Source: Legionella tucsonensis (lineage in GTDB: Bacteria; Pseudomonadota; Gammaproteobacteria; Legionellales; Legionellaceae). From it: 64,000 nucleotides of DNA. Where the stretch lies: assembly GCF_001468035.1 (NCBI RefSeq), contig NZ_LNZA01000001.1, positions 2,430,328 to 2,494,327 on the forward strand. Reading direction: 5' to 3'. Under the pieces are notes generated by a model. That model did no database searches, was not told the DNA's origin, and saw only the letters and a program-made list of their open reading frames with translations. Position numbers and translations under genes: made by a program. Below are positions 63,958-64,000 of this stretch, piece after piece. Position 1 is the stretch's first letter. Every line of letters starts with the position of its first letter.

Positions 63958-64000
63958 AAACCCTGGCGATGACCTACTTTCACATGAGGAGACCTCACAC
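63958..64000 (-). rRNA. rrf: 5S ribosomal RNA, 3' end only
   Basis: On the minus strand the last bases of the window read GTGTGAGGTCTCCTCATG, then TGAAAGTAGGTCATCGCCAG, which match the 3' third of bacterial 5S rRNA. The gene continues past the right edge. Its 3' end is placed near 63958 by comparison with E. coli; the exact base is uncertain. Confidence 0.85.

Overview
The window reads as a chromosomal segment of a Legionella species. Base composition is AT-rich, the gene families are typical gammaproteobacterial ones (hslVU, minor pilins with comEC, cydAB), and several Legionella-type markers occur: Pht-family transporters beside deoB, and several unrecognised coiled-coil or Legionella-style proteins that look like Dot/Icm effector candidates. 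The species cannot be fixed from sequence alone. No insertion sequence, prophage, tRNA or CRISPR array was seen. The right edge enters the 3' end of a 5S rRNA gene on the minus strand.

Layout: 1-5.2 kb holds the end of an effector-like gene, dps behind a sigma-S-like promoter, two overlapping exonuclease III-family genes, wrbA and a small Legionella protein. 5.3-12.8 kb (minus strand) holds hslVU with a clear heat-shock promoter, a phtC/phtD-like plus deoB nucleoside-salvage operon, and an ArnT-like glycosyltransferase. 13.1-21.2 kb holds an effector-like gene with a CpxR-like box, a polysaccharide deacetylase, the minor pilin operon fimT-pilV-pilW-pilX-pilE (pilY1 missing) and comEC. 21.4-24.3 kb holds ada and three small hypothetical genes.

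24.4-28.6 kb is a nitric-oxide/respiration module: nsrR, a decayed DUF488 gene, a group III truncated haemoglobin, cydP, cydA, cydB and cydX. NsrR-like 23-bp sites lie in front of nsrR and in front of the haemoglobin gene. 28.6-34 kb holds an L,D-transpeptidase, a large coiled-coil effector candidate and membrane proteins.

34.0-46.0 kb is the most unusual part: two divergent operons encoding a lipid-type biosynthetic pathway. The plus strand has a KAS III-like synthase, fatty acyl-AMP ligase, second adenylating enzyme, acyl carrier protein, ketoreductase and KAS III. The minus strand has an acyl-CoA carboxyltransferase, acyl-CoA dehydrogenase, GH3-type acyl adenylase and a hexapeptide acyltransferase. 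A second acyl carrier protein and a Bcr/CflA exporter at 48.5-50.0 kb probably belong with it. A 144-bp inverted-repeat element sits inside the minus-strand operon.

50.0-64 kb holds a MAPEG protein, a uracil-catabolism cluster (URC1-type GTP cyclohydrolase II, DUF1688/URC4, upp), an amino-acid permease, an orphan ParB, a PBP4-type dacB with a long tail, a secreted phosphoesterase, ohr, gor, a gamma-carbonic anhydrase and a saccharopine-dehydrogenase-like reductase. A family of partly decayed REP-like palindromes is scattered between genes.
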